A DNA stretch of 64,000 nucleotides from Polytrichum commune (GCA_950295325.1 OX485806.1:45937169-46001168), one strand, 5' to 3'; shown: positions 22,701-33,698, numbered from the stretch's first letter. Numbers and translations: made by a program. Notes: generated by a model not told the origin, from the letters alone.

Positions 22701-25211
22701 CTGAGAAACACCAGGAACAACATCCTTTGCGTTGTTCTCTACCTGCAGGAGACGGCAGGCTCGATACATTCTATGATCAAACCAGTTATACAGTGTATAA
22801 CAACATTTCAATAAAATTCAGGCAGTCATTGCTAAACAAACGCAAAATGTATACCAAGACACACATATAATTTCAAAACAACCTTAGGATACTAACCAAT
22901 AGGCCCTCAATGTAAGTATGTCGGCACCGAGACAGACCACATCAAATCAATTCAGACCCACCCCGTAAGTATCTCGGGACCGAGACATCCAATTAGTTTC
23001 CAAGCAACCTTCTTCAAACAACATTTTGACCTTAATCACCTAGCAAGAATCATCCACACTAAAATGAATTATGACTAATTCAGACCAGTCAAGACTAATT
23101 CAGACAACTGCAGTGCATTCGTCATTCGAAACTAAACTGATTTCAGTGCTCTTTATAACCTATCCTATCAGAAACTAATTCTGAAATTAAACCCTCCTTT
23201 TAGGTGTCTCGGGACCGAGACACACAATAAGTTCCAAAGCAGCCTCTTGAAACAACATTTTGACCCTAATCACCTAGCCAGAAACATCCACACTAAAATC
23301 AATTATCACTAATTAAGACCACTCAAGAGTAATTCAGACAACTGCAGTGCATGAGGCATTCGAAACTAAACTGATTTCAGTGCTCTCAATAACCTATCCT
23401 ATCATATACTAATTCTGAAATCAGAGCCTCCCTGTAAGTGTCTCGGGACCGAGACACACAATAAGTTTCAAAGCAGCCTCTAAAAACAACAGTTTGACCC
23501 TAATCCCTTAGCCAGAATAATCCACACTAAAATCAATTATGACTCATTCAGACTAGTGAAGAGTAATTCACACAACTGTAGTGCTTGATGCATTCGAAAC
23601 TAAAGTCATTTCAGTTCTTTGAATTACCTATCAAATCCCAAACTAATTCTGAAATCAGACCCTCCCTATAAACTGATTTCAGTGCTCTTAATAACCTATC
23701 CTATCAGAAACTAATTCTGAACAAAAACCCTCCCTATAAGTGTCTCGGGACCGAGACACATAATAAGTTTCAAGCAGCCTCTTGAAACAACATTTTGATC
23801 CTAATCACCTAGCCAGAAACATCCACACTAAAATCAATTATGACTAATTCAGACCAGTCAAGAGTAATTCAGACAACTTCAGTGCATTCGGCATTCGATA
23901 CTAAATTCACTTCAGTTCTTGGAATTACCTATCATATCCCAAACTAAATCTGAAAGCAGACCCTCCCTGAGAGTATCTCGGGACCGAGACACACAATAAT
24001 TTTCAAAACAGCCTCTTCAAACAACAGTTTGACCCTAATCCCTTAGCCAGAATCATCCAAACTAAACTCAATTATAACCTATTCAGACCACTTCAGACTA
24101 ATTCAGACCACATCAATGCTTGCGGCAATCCTGACAGCGTGAAATCCACATACTTCCTACTCAATCCCTAAAACCCAATACCCTAATAAAACCTAATACC
24201 CCCAATAAGACTACCATTGCAAGCATCCCTCAATATAGCGAACATTGCCTACAAGTATGTCTCGGTCCCGAGACTTCAAGAACGACTAAATCGCCCTCAC
24301 CATCAACATAAGGCAGAATTGACATGGATTCCGCAAATCTCCCTCTCGGCACCCATATGCATAAACAAGCTCAGAAAACAAAACAAACCAGCACTGATGG
24401 ACTCTTTGGGTTGGTCCTTTATCGTCCATACAATGGCTAGTGAGCCTTACAATCCAGGTAATTTTGGGTCACACCTTTCATCTTCAAATCCTGCACGAGA
24501 AAACAGATTCAAGGATTGCACGAATGATCCACATTAGAATTCGGTGTGGGCAAGCCTACCTCTTCCCCGAAGTGCCTCTCCTCATTATCCATGCTGCCTT
24601 CACAAAGATCTACAACATCAGCGTCGCCATCGAATTCTCCTATGCTTAACTCAGCAACCTCAGCGTCCCGATCGAAATCTCCTATGCTCTGTTAAGTGGA
24701 TATATCATGTGCTCCTTAGCTATGAAGTTGGCCTCATAAACTGTTGGCATTGGAAATAAACATTACCCTTGACCCAAAACCCTAAAATTCACCAATTGAG
24801 AACAGTCTTCACAAACCTGCTCCTCACTATGAACTGATGTTGAGGCACTCGAGGCTGCACCAGGTTGAAGCTGTGTCTACGTCACTCCCTGTCCCAGATG
24901 CCCAAACGTAATCCAAGTTACATCCTATCACCAAAAATATAAAAACCAACATAAAGGGTAGCTATTGGGTCTCAACTGTTCTAATTATCCTTGAGAGTGG
25001 TTCACATTACGTTTTTAAAGAAAACAATATCATGAGGATTTTTGATAAACAACACCTCACTGCCCCCTTTGTCTTCTGGGTTGTCTTCCTCCGTTACTGG
25101 AAATAAAACGATGGGAGCTACCGCTTCAACATCAAACGTCTTTTCCCCTTTGGAACCTCTACTTGTACCCTTAGAAGAAGTAACCCCTCTTCTACCCATT
25201 GTTGTCCGCAA
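19776..25211 (-). pseudogene. Inner accessory gene, N-terminal and middle exons (ParB-like domain, coiled coil)
   Basis: Exons on minus, all with GT/AG borders: 25,211-25,011 (basic, M-G-R-R-G-V), 24,876-24,817, 24,688-24,560 (acidic), 22,742-22,108, 22,009-21,814, 21,413-21,255, 21,166-20,948, 20,775-20,540 and 20,425-19,776. The 22,742 exon holds I-P-L-C-K-M-L-A-M-P-M-V-R-P, G-Y-R-E-G and F-F-V-C-D-G-N-H-R-R-Q-A-W, the ParB/sulfiredoxin-like signature. The last exon has W-L-D-R-S-N-S, G-G-W-Y-L-D-C, and a Lys/Glu-rich coiled coil (about 50 residues) then K-K-K-M-N-P-P. Exons 1-3 are tentative. A family-2 LTR ends the gene at 19,775, and part of the region between the coiled coil and the methyltransferase is deleted. 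Divergent from the transposase, so expression may share a promoter region at 25,200-25,750. Confidence 0.75.
22918..24276. repeat. Array of palindromes in the first long intron (inner element)
   Basis: Repeat units of about 233-300 bp each end in TGTCTCGGGACCGAGACA or TATCTCGGGACCGAGACA: 8-bp arms around a 2-bp centre. Copies lie at 22,971-22,988, 23,204-23,223, 23,438-23,457, 23,740-23,759, 23,973-23,992 and 24,255-24,275 (centre inverted, TCTCGGTCCCGAGA), with a partial one at 22,918-22,936. The unit also carries ACATCCACACTAAAATCAAT and ACTAATTCAGACCA. It occupies the intron just before the ParB-like exon, the same place as the hairpin array in the outer element. Confidence 0.93.
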
Positions 25212-25756
25212 GTTGTACGGCGTCCCTAAGCTTTCTCATGATTCTAACCTTTGCCTTCTCTCAATTCGCCTCTGTTTCTCACTATTCCTCCTTCCTTCTC
25301 GTTCTGCTCTTGCTCTCGACCTAGTGTTCATCTCTAACAAACATCTGAAGCAAACAGATCTTATATATCATTTTCAAGTCTGTCAGAATTAACATCTATG
25401 CGCCATCGTTATGTTCACATTTTCTTGTATTTAGATAGTTAATCTGCAGTTACTTAAATTGATCCTTTGTTAATCCACACAACATTAATACACTACAAAA
25501 GGCGGCGCTAAATCCTTTTCTACATAATCGTATCCTTCCATGTCAGATAATTCGTGGTGATAAAGGGATGACTACTATTGCAGTACATTCTATTCATACA
25601 TGAAACAGGTTGTCCAGAATTTACATAAATAACTATTGACTATTAATTGATCTATCAGGTTATCAAATATTCGGGCATTGCTGTCTACCCTAGGTGTATA
25701 TAATACCTGATTACTTGTACCCATTCTTTCATCTCATCTCATCATATTCTTCTCCA
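25212..25756. promoter_or_regulatory. Divergent intergenic region of the inner element (putative bidirectional promoter)
   Basis: Separates the first recognised exon of the accessory gene (-) from the first open frame on + (25,757). A small basic frame on minus at 25,331-25,236 (M-N-T-R-S-R-A-R-A) might be an additional 5' exon. A CACTACAAAAGGCGGCG sequence at 25,491 resembles a CACTA terminus, but no partner end is found. The promoter role is inferred from gene orientation only. Confidence 0.35.
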
Positions 25757-26185
25757 ATGGGTACTGACTCAAGTCTCCCGAGCCTTGCTCCTTTAGGTGC
25801 TCCTAGTGCATCACAAATCCACACCACATCGTCGATTGATGGTTTTCCAGACGTCAACAACATGAAGATTCTAAACCCACCTTACTGCTCAGTAACTCCG
25901 GCGGTCGCAGTTCAGAGTCCACATCCCCGGACTCCATCTTTGCAGACGGATGTTGCAACGCTGATAGAGGACAAGTCTACTTTACAGACTCATGCCTATT
26001 CTAGAGTAGGGGTTATTAAACCGGGCACTTACTCTAGATCTCTATTAAGGAGTGCCCCACGTCCCCAAGGTCAGGGAATCGGTTGCGCAGGATGCACTGC
26101 AGTTCATAGTTTAGGGATTGACCATTGTCATAAACATGACGGTGACAAAAATGGCAAAGGGCCCCATAAGCGTCTTCGTCGTTAA
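25757..26185 (+). CDS. Unrecognised 142-residue ORF upstream of the inner transposase
   Basis: ATG at 25,757 (M-G-T-D-S-S-L-P-S-L). Ser/Pro/Thr-rich for about 100 residues, then a Cys/His cluster C-A-G-C-T-A-V-H and D-H-C-H-K-H-D, ending in a basic G-P-H-K-R-L-R-R that could be a nuclear localisation signal. I see no family match and no counterpart upstream of the outer transposase (9,660-10,800). It could be a separate small accessory protein, a leader exon spliced to the transposase at about 26,500, or chance. The next 340 bases hold only a hydrophobic frame without support. Confidence 0.4.
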   Translation: MGTDSSLPSLAPLGAPSASQIHTTSSIDGFPDVNNMKILNPPYCSVTPAVAVQSPHPRTPSLQTDVATLIEDKSTLQTHAYSRVGVIKPGTYSRSLLRSAPRPQGQGIGCAGCTAVHSLGIDHCHKHDGDKNGKGPHKRLRR

Positions 26186-26530
26186 TCACAATGTAGCATT
26201 CTAATATTATTGCCGAGCTACTATCATGCTCTCCACATTATTCTTGGCGGCCGTCATTCTTATGACTTTATTTGCCAATATATATTATAATCATCAATGT
26301 TTAGAATGTATGCCTGTTCTTGGATTATACTATTTGATATGGATGCCTTTTATAGGATTCTACTATTCGTCTTCTTACCTATCTCGGACTTGCATTCAAA
26401 ATTGGGTTTTCAGCCGTCTTTCATCTTTCTCTGCATGACTCTCTATTAACTTCTGAAATTCCGCTTGCTGGTACATAAATTACCAGTTTGCACAGTAATT
26501 TCTTTCCTGTTATATATTCTCGCCATTTCA

Positions 26531-29500
26531 ATGTTCAGAATACTTGTTTTGTTCAGAGTTCACTGGTTTACTATGGCCCTGCTTCGTGCTGAACCTCATT
26601 CTGTTCCGGTCCTCTTTCCATTAGGTGAAGACGGTCATGCTATAGTCACTTGTGCAACATTGAATTTGAGGTTTCAGTATCGTGAGGTCACTATCTTTGT
26701 CGAAGAAGAAGTTTTTGACGATCATACCGGTCTAGTTTCACATGCAATTCGTCAATCTAGGGTAGAGAATGACTTCGGTGCGTTCTGGTTGCTGATGCCT
26801 GGAAAATATCGTGTATATGGAGTCTCAGAGTCTATGTTAGAGTGTTCGACTGAACTTCTAACACCTAAGGAGTCGTCCACTGTTAGCGTTGAGAGACCGG
26901 TGCTGGCTAGGGTCAAAATTGAACCCGGTCTAAATACAATATATGAGTTGAGTGATGATTCCGACGGCGATGTTGAATTCCTAAAATCAGAGAGGAAAGT
27001 CCCAGCTTCGCTCTCTCCACAAGTAGTTCGCAAGGAAACAACTCTTCCTGTTAGTCCGTATCGTAATCCTGTTCAGGCCAATGTTGTGACAAGTCATGTT
27101 GTCAGTATCATTCATTCATTGATTCGCCTTGGAGCTCGTAAGCAGTCCAAAAGTGTGTTATCTCGTATTAACTTTGATGCGATCAGACTCTAGCAGGTTG
27201 AATACCTTCCCCCTCGTTACGATGGGGACGTTATCTTCAAGTTTCCACCTTTAGGTGACCATGGCCAGAATACAAAGGCCAAGCTGCTTCGTGGAATGGA
27301 TAGAAGGTACAATGGCCATGCTTGGTCTCGTACAATTACAACCAATATTCAGAATGATCTCAAGCTTTTGTTTCGTACATCTTCTTGTTTGGGGCACCTC
27401 CGTTGCGACAATCCTGCTTGTGAGTATCTTCAGCGAGACCACAGGACTTCCCAAGTGAATGAAACAGAGTGGGAAGGATTATCTGAGAAATTGTTTGAAG
27501 TAGGGTCCAAGCCTCCAACTGGTTCGACCGTTGTTTGCAAATCCTGTAACGTCCTTCCAACCTGCGTTGTTGTGTGCACTGCCAAGATCTAATATGTAAG
27601 TGGGACACCTCACATGACGAGGGCTTGTGTGCACTTGGGATCTCACGACCATCCCGTCAAGTCAGGTGATCATCGAGACTTCATCGATTTGACAGACAGC
27701 TTGATTGGGGATCAAGTCGAACGCACCCCATCAGCCACTCGCTCCGCTATTGTGCTTGAAACTACAAAGGAAGTACTGGGCCCACTCCTCCTTGCTAAAG
27801 AAGGCGAACCACAAAAGATATTGGAGTTGGACGAGCTGCAAGTTATTTTCGATCGGTGTAAGCACCTCACCTCGCCCAACATTTGTAACGCAGTCACCAC
27901 GTTCAGGACTATGCGTCGTTTTGGAGTCATGGACAGTATTACCAAGTTACGCGGTGCTAGCAATTGGAGGTTCGTGTAGCAGAATAGGTTTCCAGGGCAA
28001 GGAGCGGACATGGACAAGGTCTTTGTCTTCAAGATGTCTGAAGTTGGACCGGGCAGCGGAGTCGACCTGGTCAAACGAATGCAATCCGGTGGTGATCTGG
28101 AGAACTCTTGGATAATGTTTGACCATGTCAAACGGGTCAGGTCGTGGACGACAATGGCTTGCCATGTGTACGATTCCACATATTGCCGTGTCATGACCAT
28201 CGCAGTATGCGACATGCAGTCTGAAGATGTTGCAGCCCAGTCAGTCGTATGGAAGAACCTGAACGCTCTCATGGCTCAACATGGAGTGGACAAAGTCAAT
28301 TTTAAAGGTTTCATGGCCGACAGTGCCCAAGCGAACTGGAATGCTGTTCGAATCATATACGGAAGTGGAGATGCGTCTGAGAAGATGGTGGACAGAGAGA
28401 GGACTTGTGTTTTCCATTGGACGCAGTCCTTGGAGAAACATACCAAGGCCGATATCCGTCAAGACATGCAATATCAGCATCGAATACTATGCCAACAATA
28501 CAAGAATGCGAAATCGATGGCGGAGGCCGAGACAAAGTTTCTGGCAATTCGAGCATTGTGGATGTCATCCGGTGCAGCAATTGAACAAACTCTTTCTCGA
28601 CTGGAGCTCTGGCTGGCATTCTGGCATTTCCGTTACCGCCAATGGGGTGGATTTATGGAGTTGGTAAGTCTATACTTGCCAAACCTTTCCTGTATAGTTC
28701 ACTCTTATGGTTCAACTACATTGATTCCATCCTTATTCTAATTCGGACTGTATGGGCATTGCAGGATCTAAGTGAAGCTGAACTAGCGGAAATGCCATCT
28801 TGTAACCTTGCTGAATCTATCCATAACAAGTGGAAGCAACAATCTGGCGATCGAGGCAGCGACCTTTATGTGGCAACAGTCGACGACTTTGTGCGTGTTT
28901 TCATGCAGTGCTCAGCATATTCCCAATTCCTAAATGGAGACAACCCTGGAACTGGACCCTCGAAGGAGGAATTGAAGTTGAGGCGTGCTCAAAGGTCAGC
29001 CGCAAAAACAGGAATATCTAAACCTCTGCACGAGGCCATCTTGAAGATGCTTGGCGGTGACGAGTGGTGCACCAGGACTCCCCACCTCGAAGGGGAAGAG
29101 GTATTTGTTTCTCTGAAGCGTAAACCAGACATTGCTTTCGGTGACGAACGTGAATCCCACAGGCCAGACAAAATCAGTATATCCCGACCACGCGTCCAAA
29201 CCAGATCTACCCGACTTAACGATTCTCCTTCTCCTCTGACAATTCCAGATTCTCCCACAACTCCAGATGAAGAGCAGCCGCAACTTCCAACACACGACGC
29301 TCCGCAGCAGGTGGATCGGCACCACGTCACCGCGATTGAGGAGACATTATGCAACCCTGCCCAGTGGCACATCGCACGGCTTTCTAAGACATCTGCGAAG
29401 GCTTGCTTTGCTCTACAAGCAATCACCAAGAAGAAGTGCGTCGCTCGGATTGTACAAGACGGGAAGAGCACCGCTGCACCTACCTACTCGGGCCTCATGG

Positions 29501-30213
29501 ATAACTATCGGAAGAAGAGATTGGACCCTCAAGACTTATTTTTCTGCAATGACGACATTGAGAGATGCGTTAAGGGTACAAAAAGGAGATGGGTGGTCTC
29601 AGTCCCGAACGTTCCGGAGGTATGGCCGGTTAAGTTGGGGACCAACTTAACATGCAAAGAGATCCTCTCTTTAGAAAACGCAGGCTTTAGACTGCCCCAG
29701 CGGAAGGAGATGACACCTTCCAGAATTTTTCAGGACCACCCGTTACCTTTGGACTTGGCAAGCTACACGACACCTGCATATCCCGATGAGTTTCCCACCC
29801 GGCGTTCAGGGAAGTTGATTAGGCGCAACAAGAAGGCCCCGTCAACAAAACACGCCAATAATTGTGCCTCAGCCCTATCACTGAAAGCCAAAGTACACAA
29901 ATTGTGCATGCTTCCAGCCCCTGCCTTAGGATGCATCGTCTCGTTGGATTCCGGCACGCCCCCAAAGGTTCAGCAATACTACTTGACGATTTCGCAGTTG
30001 CCAGCATGCACTTGTCCTAACTTCAAGGAGATGGCGACTAAAGCAATTGGAAAAAGGGGTCAATGGGCCAACTGTAAGCATTTGTACTATTTGTTTACTG
30101 TAGTGTGTGGTTTGGACTCAGATTCAGATACGTTCATTCATGCAGCTAGTTTTAGCTTCAACGAAGTGAAGCGAGTTTTGGAGGCTGGTTTATTGAAGTA
30201 CCTTGACTCTTAG
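26531..30213 (+). pseudogene. MULE-like transposase of the inner element with SWIM zinc finger
   Basis: Conceptual protein of about 1,193 residues: exon 26,531-28,663, phase-0 intron with GTAAGT and TTGCAG, exon 28,765-30,213. Order: N-terminal domain shared with the outer copy; zinc-binding region about residues 285-385 (C-L-G-H-L-R-C-D-N-P-A-C; V-C-K-S-C; T-R-A-C-V-H-L-G-S-H-D-H-P); DDE core with Y-D-S-T-Y (Asp about 548), F-M-A-D-S-A-Q-A-N-W (Asp about 597) and C-V-F-H-W-T-Q; then A-E-S-I-H-N-K-W; a long linker; and a C-terminal SWIM finger at about 30,005-30,080 (C-T-C-P-N-F ... N-C-K-H-L). Such transposases cut at terminal inverted repeats and leave 9-11 bp duplications, as seen here. 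In-frame stops at 27,191 (TAG), 27,590 (TAA) and 27,977 (TAG) disable it. Confidence 0.87.
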
Positions 30214-30629
30214 AGTTTTCTGTTTCTTTAAAGAAATATATGTATGCAAGATTTTTTATAATCATGATGTAGTGAGACTAAAAGGGCCACTACAAGACAT
30301 TTGACGCACCACATGTATTTCTCTTTTCCAAAGTTGCGTGACCTTTTTGGAGTACCACTAATTCTCCTTGTACTGAAACAGTACGTGTTTGACTTGAGAC
30401 AAACCCATATTTATTACTGATATTAGTTCCAAATGTTCAATTTAAGCCCCTACACCATATTTTTCACTGATACTATAACATTTTTTCCTATATCATAGCC
30501 CTTAATTGTCCACGGTCATAGGTCCCACTGTTCACTAAGTTTAGAAAAAAAATTACTTAAAATACATTTAGTCCACATATACCCTAAACTTACTACTTAA
30601 AATAACATTTTAATCAAAATATCGCGGAA

Positions 30630-30670
30630 GTTACCGCTCACCGCTCACCGCTCGCAAAATAACTTCGTCC
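30630..30670 (-). repeat. Right terminal inverted repeat of the inner MULE
   Basis: Reads inward (minus strand) GGACGAAGTTATTTTGCGAG and continues with two GTGAGCGG-type repeats and GTAA. It is immediately followed on the chromosome by the target duplicate ACTGCGGTTC (30,671-30,680). The 410 bases between the transposase stop and this repeat contain no gene; they hold the subterminal CCACGGTCATAGG shared with the other ends. Confidence 0.9.
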
Positions 30671-30680
30671 ACTGCGGTTC

Positions 30681-33600
30681 TTTACCAGGTAATTCAACCT
30701 CAAATGTTTTTTTTGTCATTTCATTTATGATCAAGAAATTCATTTAACTGATTCAAATGATTGTTTGATCTATAGCAAGAGATTGCAGAAGCTGCTCATG
30801 TTGCTGAAGACAAATACAAGATGAAGAACCCAGATTCTAGCACTTGGACAGGTCGTAATGCAGAGGAATGGGTTAGGAAAGCTGTGAAGAAGGTCGAGGA
30901 TAAGCTTGTCGCGGAGCTCAGGAAGCATTTGCCTGTTGCGGATCCCAAGCTAACTCCAGGTTTTCTTGAGGAGATAAAGGCTCACTATGAGAAATTCGAT
31001 GAACCTGAGATGCTTCAGGAGAAGATGTATATGCTGGCTACCTCTGCGATGCCTCCAAAGATGATGGTCAAGTGGCTCCAGAGGTGGAACTCCTCTGTGG
31101 CAATTCGGGATGCGCATCGCTTTCCCAAAACTGCCTTCGCCGACTCCAAGTTCCCGGAATGGCTGAATCGGGCAACATGGTGGGCGCAGGTTAGTATTCA
31201 TCTTAAATTTCATGTTGTCATTTCATTGTCCCCTAATGAGCTATGAAACTCTGGAATTAAGACAATATCTAATTTCTTAAAACTGTTTGTGTGCTTGGGA
31301 TCAGATTGCAGTGGAGGCTGAGGAGCTCTTCTCGGGTGTTCTCACAGATCTTGAGGAAGTTGTTGACTACAATCCCGTTGGCGAAGATCCTATCCTAACT
31401 ATCTTCGATTATGTGGAGGCTATGAGGTGTCAGCTCTGGGAGATTGCTTTCTTCGTTGAGTTGGGTGGAGATAACGGCGCTCACAAGAACAACCCCCCGG
31501 AGAAGCAACCTTTCTTCGGGCAAGCTGTCCGCAAGGTCCTTTACATGTATTTTCGATACGTTCTCCTACCCAGGAAGGCCATCTCTAAGGTTCCCCCTTT
31601 CTTCCCTAACTACCTGGATATCCAAAGTCTTGATTCCATGTTCACTCCTGCAATTGTAAAAACATGGGATCCAATTCATTTTCAGTAGTGCGGGTGGTAT
31701 TTGGACTGTCCGTTCAAGAAACCTCCTCCCTTTGACATCGCACTCAGGGACTCTATTCAACCTCTCTTACCTTCTCCCGCTACTTCAGTTCCACTCTCTC
31801 AGTCTCCTACACCCCCCAGGGTGGCTCCTCCAGAAGCAAGACCGTTAGTAAGGCGAGTAGGCCTCGGGGATCCAAGCGGAAGGCTGCTGAGTTAGTTGAG
31901 GACCCCATGGAGGAAGATATTCTTGTAACAGGTTGTGAGATCGGTGATCCACCTGCAAAACTTGCAGAGTCTTTCAGCTCCCATCCGCCGCGGGCACCTG
32001 CTCTAAAGCGTATTCGCCTTGGAGTTGCCGGTCAATCCAATCCCATCGGATTCGTCCCACCTGCTGTGAAGGCAATGTCTTCTTCCCAGGCATACAACTC
32101 CTCCTATGCTTCTTCTCGGGTTCTCGTACTTAATGACTCCTTCCACAGGATGTTGGATTTTAAGGCGAAGCATAACAAATTCCCTTCAACTTATGATGAC
32201 ATGGTTGCTTTTCTGAATGAGGTACATGTCTAACTTTATTCCCATTCAAATCAGCTAGCCTTCCTCTATTCACAAATGTTTTCTATACTTAATGCCATGG
32301 TTTTTTGGAAACTAATGTTGGTGCTTAATTCCCATTCAATTCAGCTATCAAGCCCCTATTCACCAACTCATTGGTTTTTTTTTTAAGGTTGGAGCATCCA
32401 GGGAATTCTTCTTCTCAGGCAAGGTGTTGCAGAAGGCTGCCGTGGACCTTGTTATTGCAGAGTACCCTGATGGTTTGCCTGTCCCAGGAGTATTCTGAAT
32501 TCCCCGGGCAAGTTCCAAATTGGAATAAGCAGGTTCAGAACTTTGTCAAGTTCACAATTGGCTTCTGTCAGGGCTATCTTCACGACGACGGTGCACTCCT
32601 CTTATTTTATCCTGACAGTGTGCAAATCAAGAAAGAGGTTCTAAGCTTTCTATACAACAACAATCTGGAGGTCAAGGAAGAATGGACCATTATTAATTCT
32701 CTCCACCTCACTCACCCTATGCATAACTCAAAGCGGGTAAGTAATTGTAATCATTTCCCACTCTTCAAGTTCTACCTCATTCATAATTTCAATCACATTA
32801 CTAACAATTCGAGGCCTATGTTTGATGTCCATACTTTGAAGTTCAAAGCAATCGTGTTGGTTCGATCTTTCCCCATACCTTTGGCTAGGCCACCCAAGGA
32901 ATTTGTCATTTGTTCTAGTGACGAATTTGAAGGTGTTGACCTTGCAAGTGATGACGTGCTTTTCAACATTGTCACCGCTGATACTGCACTCAAGCGCAAC
33001 GACGGTGCCACGTTCTAGAGGGGCCCTAAGGAGAAGGCAGTGTCCCTGCTCCAGCTTCTAATCAATGGCCTTAGCCCTCCGGGGGGGATTATTTGTGACC
33101 TCACTGCTGGAACTGGTATGAGTAATTTTTTCAACATTCTCATGTCTCTAGACTTAGGCATTCTACTCAATCACATTCTTCTAATTTATTTATTTTGCTC
33201 TTTGTAGGTGCCTCGATTCTTGCAGCACAATCCGCTAACAGAGCAATAGTGGCACTTGAGGGAGACAAGAAATTGTACGAAGAAATTTTTCACCCACTTC
33301 AGGTCGCCGCGTCGGAGTCTCAGGGGGTCGATCCAACCCACTATGTAGACCTTGACGACGACGACGATGTCCTCCCTCAACAAGATGCAGTTAATCTATG
33401 TGAGTAAGTCTTTTGTCATCTTAAACTTATTTTTTTTAAATGTTGCATTTAATTGGAAGGATTCTAACATTTGTAATTTGTCCTTTGTTGGTGCAGTGTG
33501 ATGGTTCAAGGCTGCGGCTCACCGACTAGTTCTAGCATGCAACTTCCTTGTTATGCAGAGGCTATGGCAGTAGCTTATGCCAAAGACTCCTCCCTTAGTT

Positions 33601-33698
33601 GTAGTGCCTCTTCTAGTCCATGTCAGAGATACGATCCAAGAGTACTCAGATTCATAGATCATAGTGCTTCGGAGAGTGAGGATGAGTTTATTCCTTGA
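30681..33698 (+). pseudogene. Outer accessory gene, remaining exons with methyltransferase-like domain
   Basis: Exons on +: end of exon 2 30,681-30,688; 30,776-31,189; 31,305-32,221; 32,388-32,736; about 32,812-33,115; 33,208-33,403; 33,497-33,698 (stop TGA). They align exon by exon with the inner gene, except that 30,776-31,189 covers two inner exons without the intron. Motif IV equivalent is D-L-V-I-A-E-Y-P-D-G; motif I is well kept as I-I-C-D-L-T-A-G-T-G; then A-N-R-A-I-V-A-L-E-G-D-K. Breaks: TAG at 31,686 before G-W-Y-L-D-C, a frame change at about 31,800-31,840, a 1-base shift near 32,495, and TAG at 33,016 where the other copies have Trp of P-W-R-G-P. The C-terminus is Asp/Glu-rich. Pseudogene, previously a nuclear protein by inference. 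Confidence 0.75.

Larger units (their letters stand above)
14538..30670. mobile_element. Inner MULE-family element, 16.1 kb, both termini and TSD present
   Basis: The left terminus reads inward GGGAAAAGCTATTTTGCGAG and the right reads inward GGACGAAGTTATTTTGCGAG. Both continue CGGTGAGCGGTRAGCGGTAA, so the terminal inverted repeat is about 40 bp with mismatches near the tip. A 10-bp target duplication flanks it. Inside are a transposase (+, 26,531-30,213) and the divergent accessory gene (-, 25,211-15,978). Also inside are a palindrome array in the accessory gene's long intron, palindromic repeats near the left end, and a secondary LTR-retrotransposon fragment. Subterminal CCTATGACCGCGG-like sequence is shared by the left and right ends and by the third element. 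All genes in it are broken, so this copy is no longer autonomous. Confidence 0.92.

Noticed and set aside
22918-24276. CRISPR-like look of the regularly spaced palindromes
   Set aside because: Spacing is 233-300 bp with homologous, not unique, spacers in a plant-type genome. It is a tandem array in an intron.
25491-25510. CACTA transposon terminus (CACTACAAAAGG)
   Set aside because: No matching inverted end or 3-bp duplication found nearby; likely chance.
26531-30213. Reassigned stop codon (TAG or TAA read as Gln)
   Set aside because: Only two of the stops face Gln in the paralogue; others face Trp, Tyr or unrelated residues. Accessory genes use TAG and TGA as terminal stops. Decay is simpler.
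14538-30670. Helitron or KDZ (Kyakuja/Dileera/Zisupton) element
   Set aside because: No Rep/helicase or 3' hairpin-CTRR. Terminal inverted repeats, a 10-bp TSD, the DDE core with C-x-x-H and a SWIM finger fit a Mutator-like element better.
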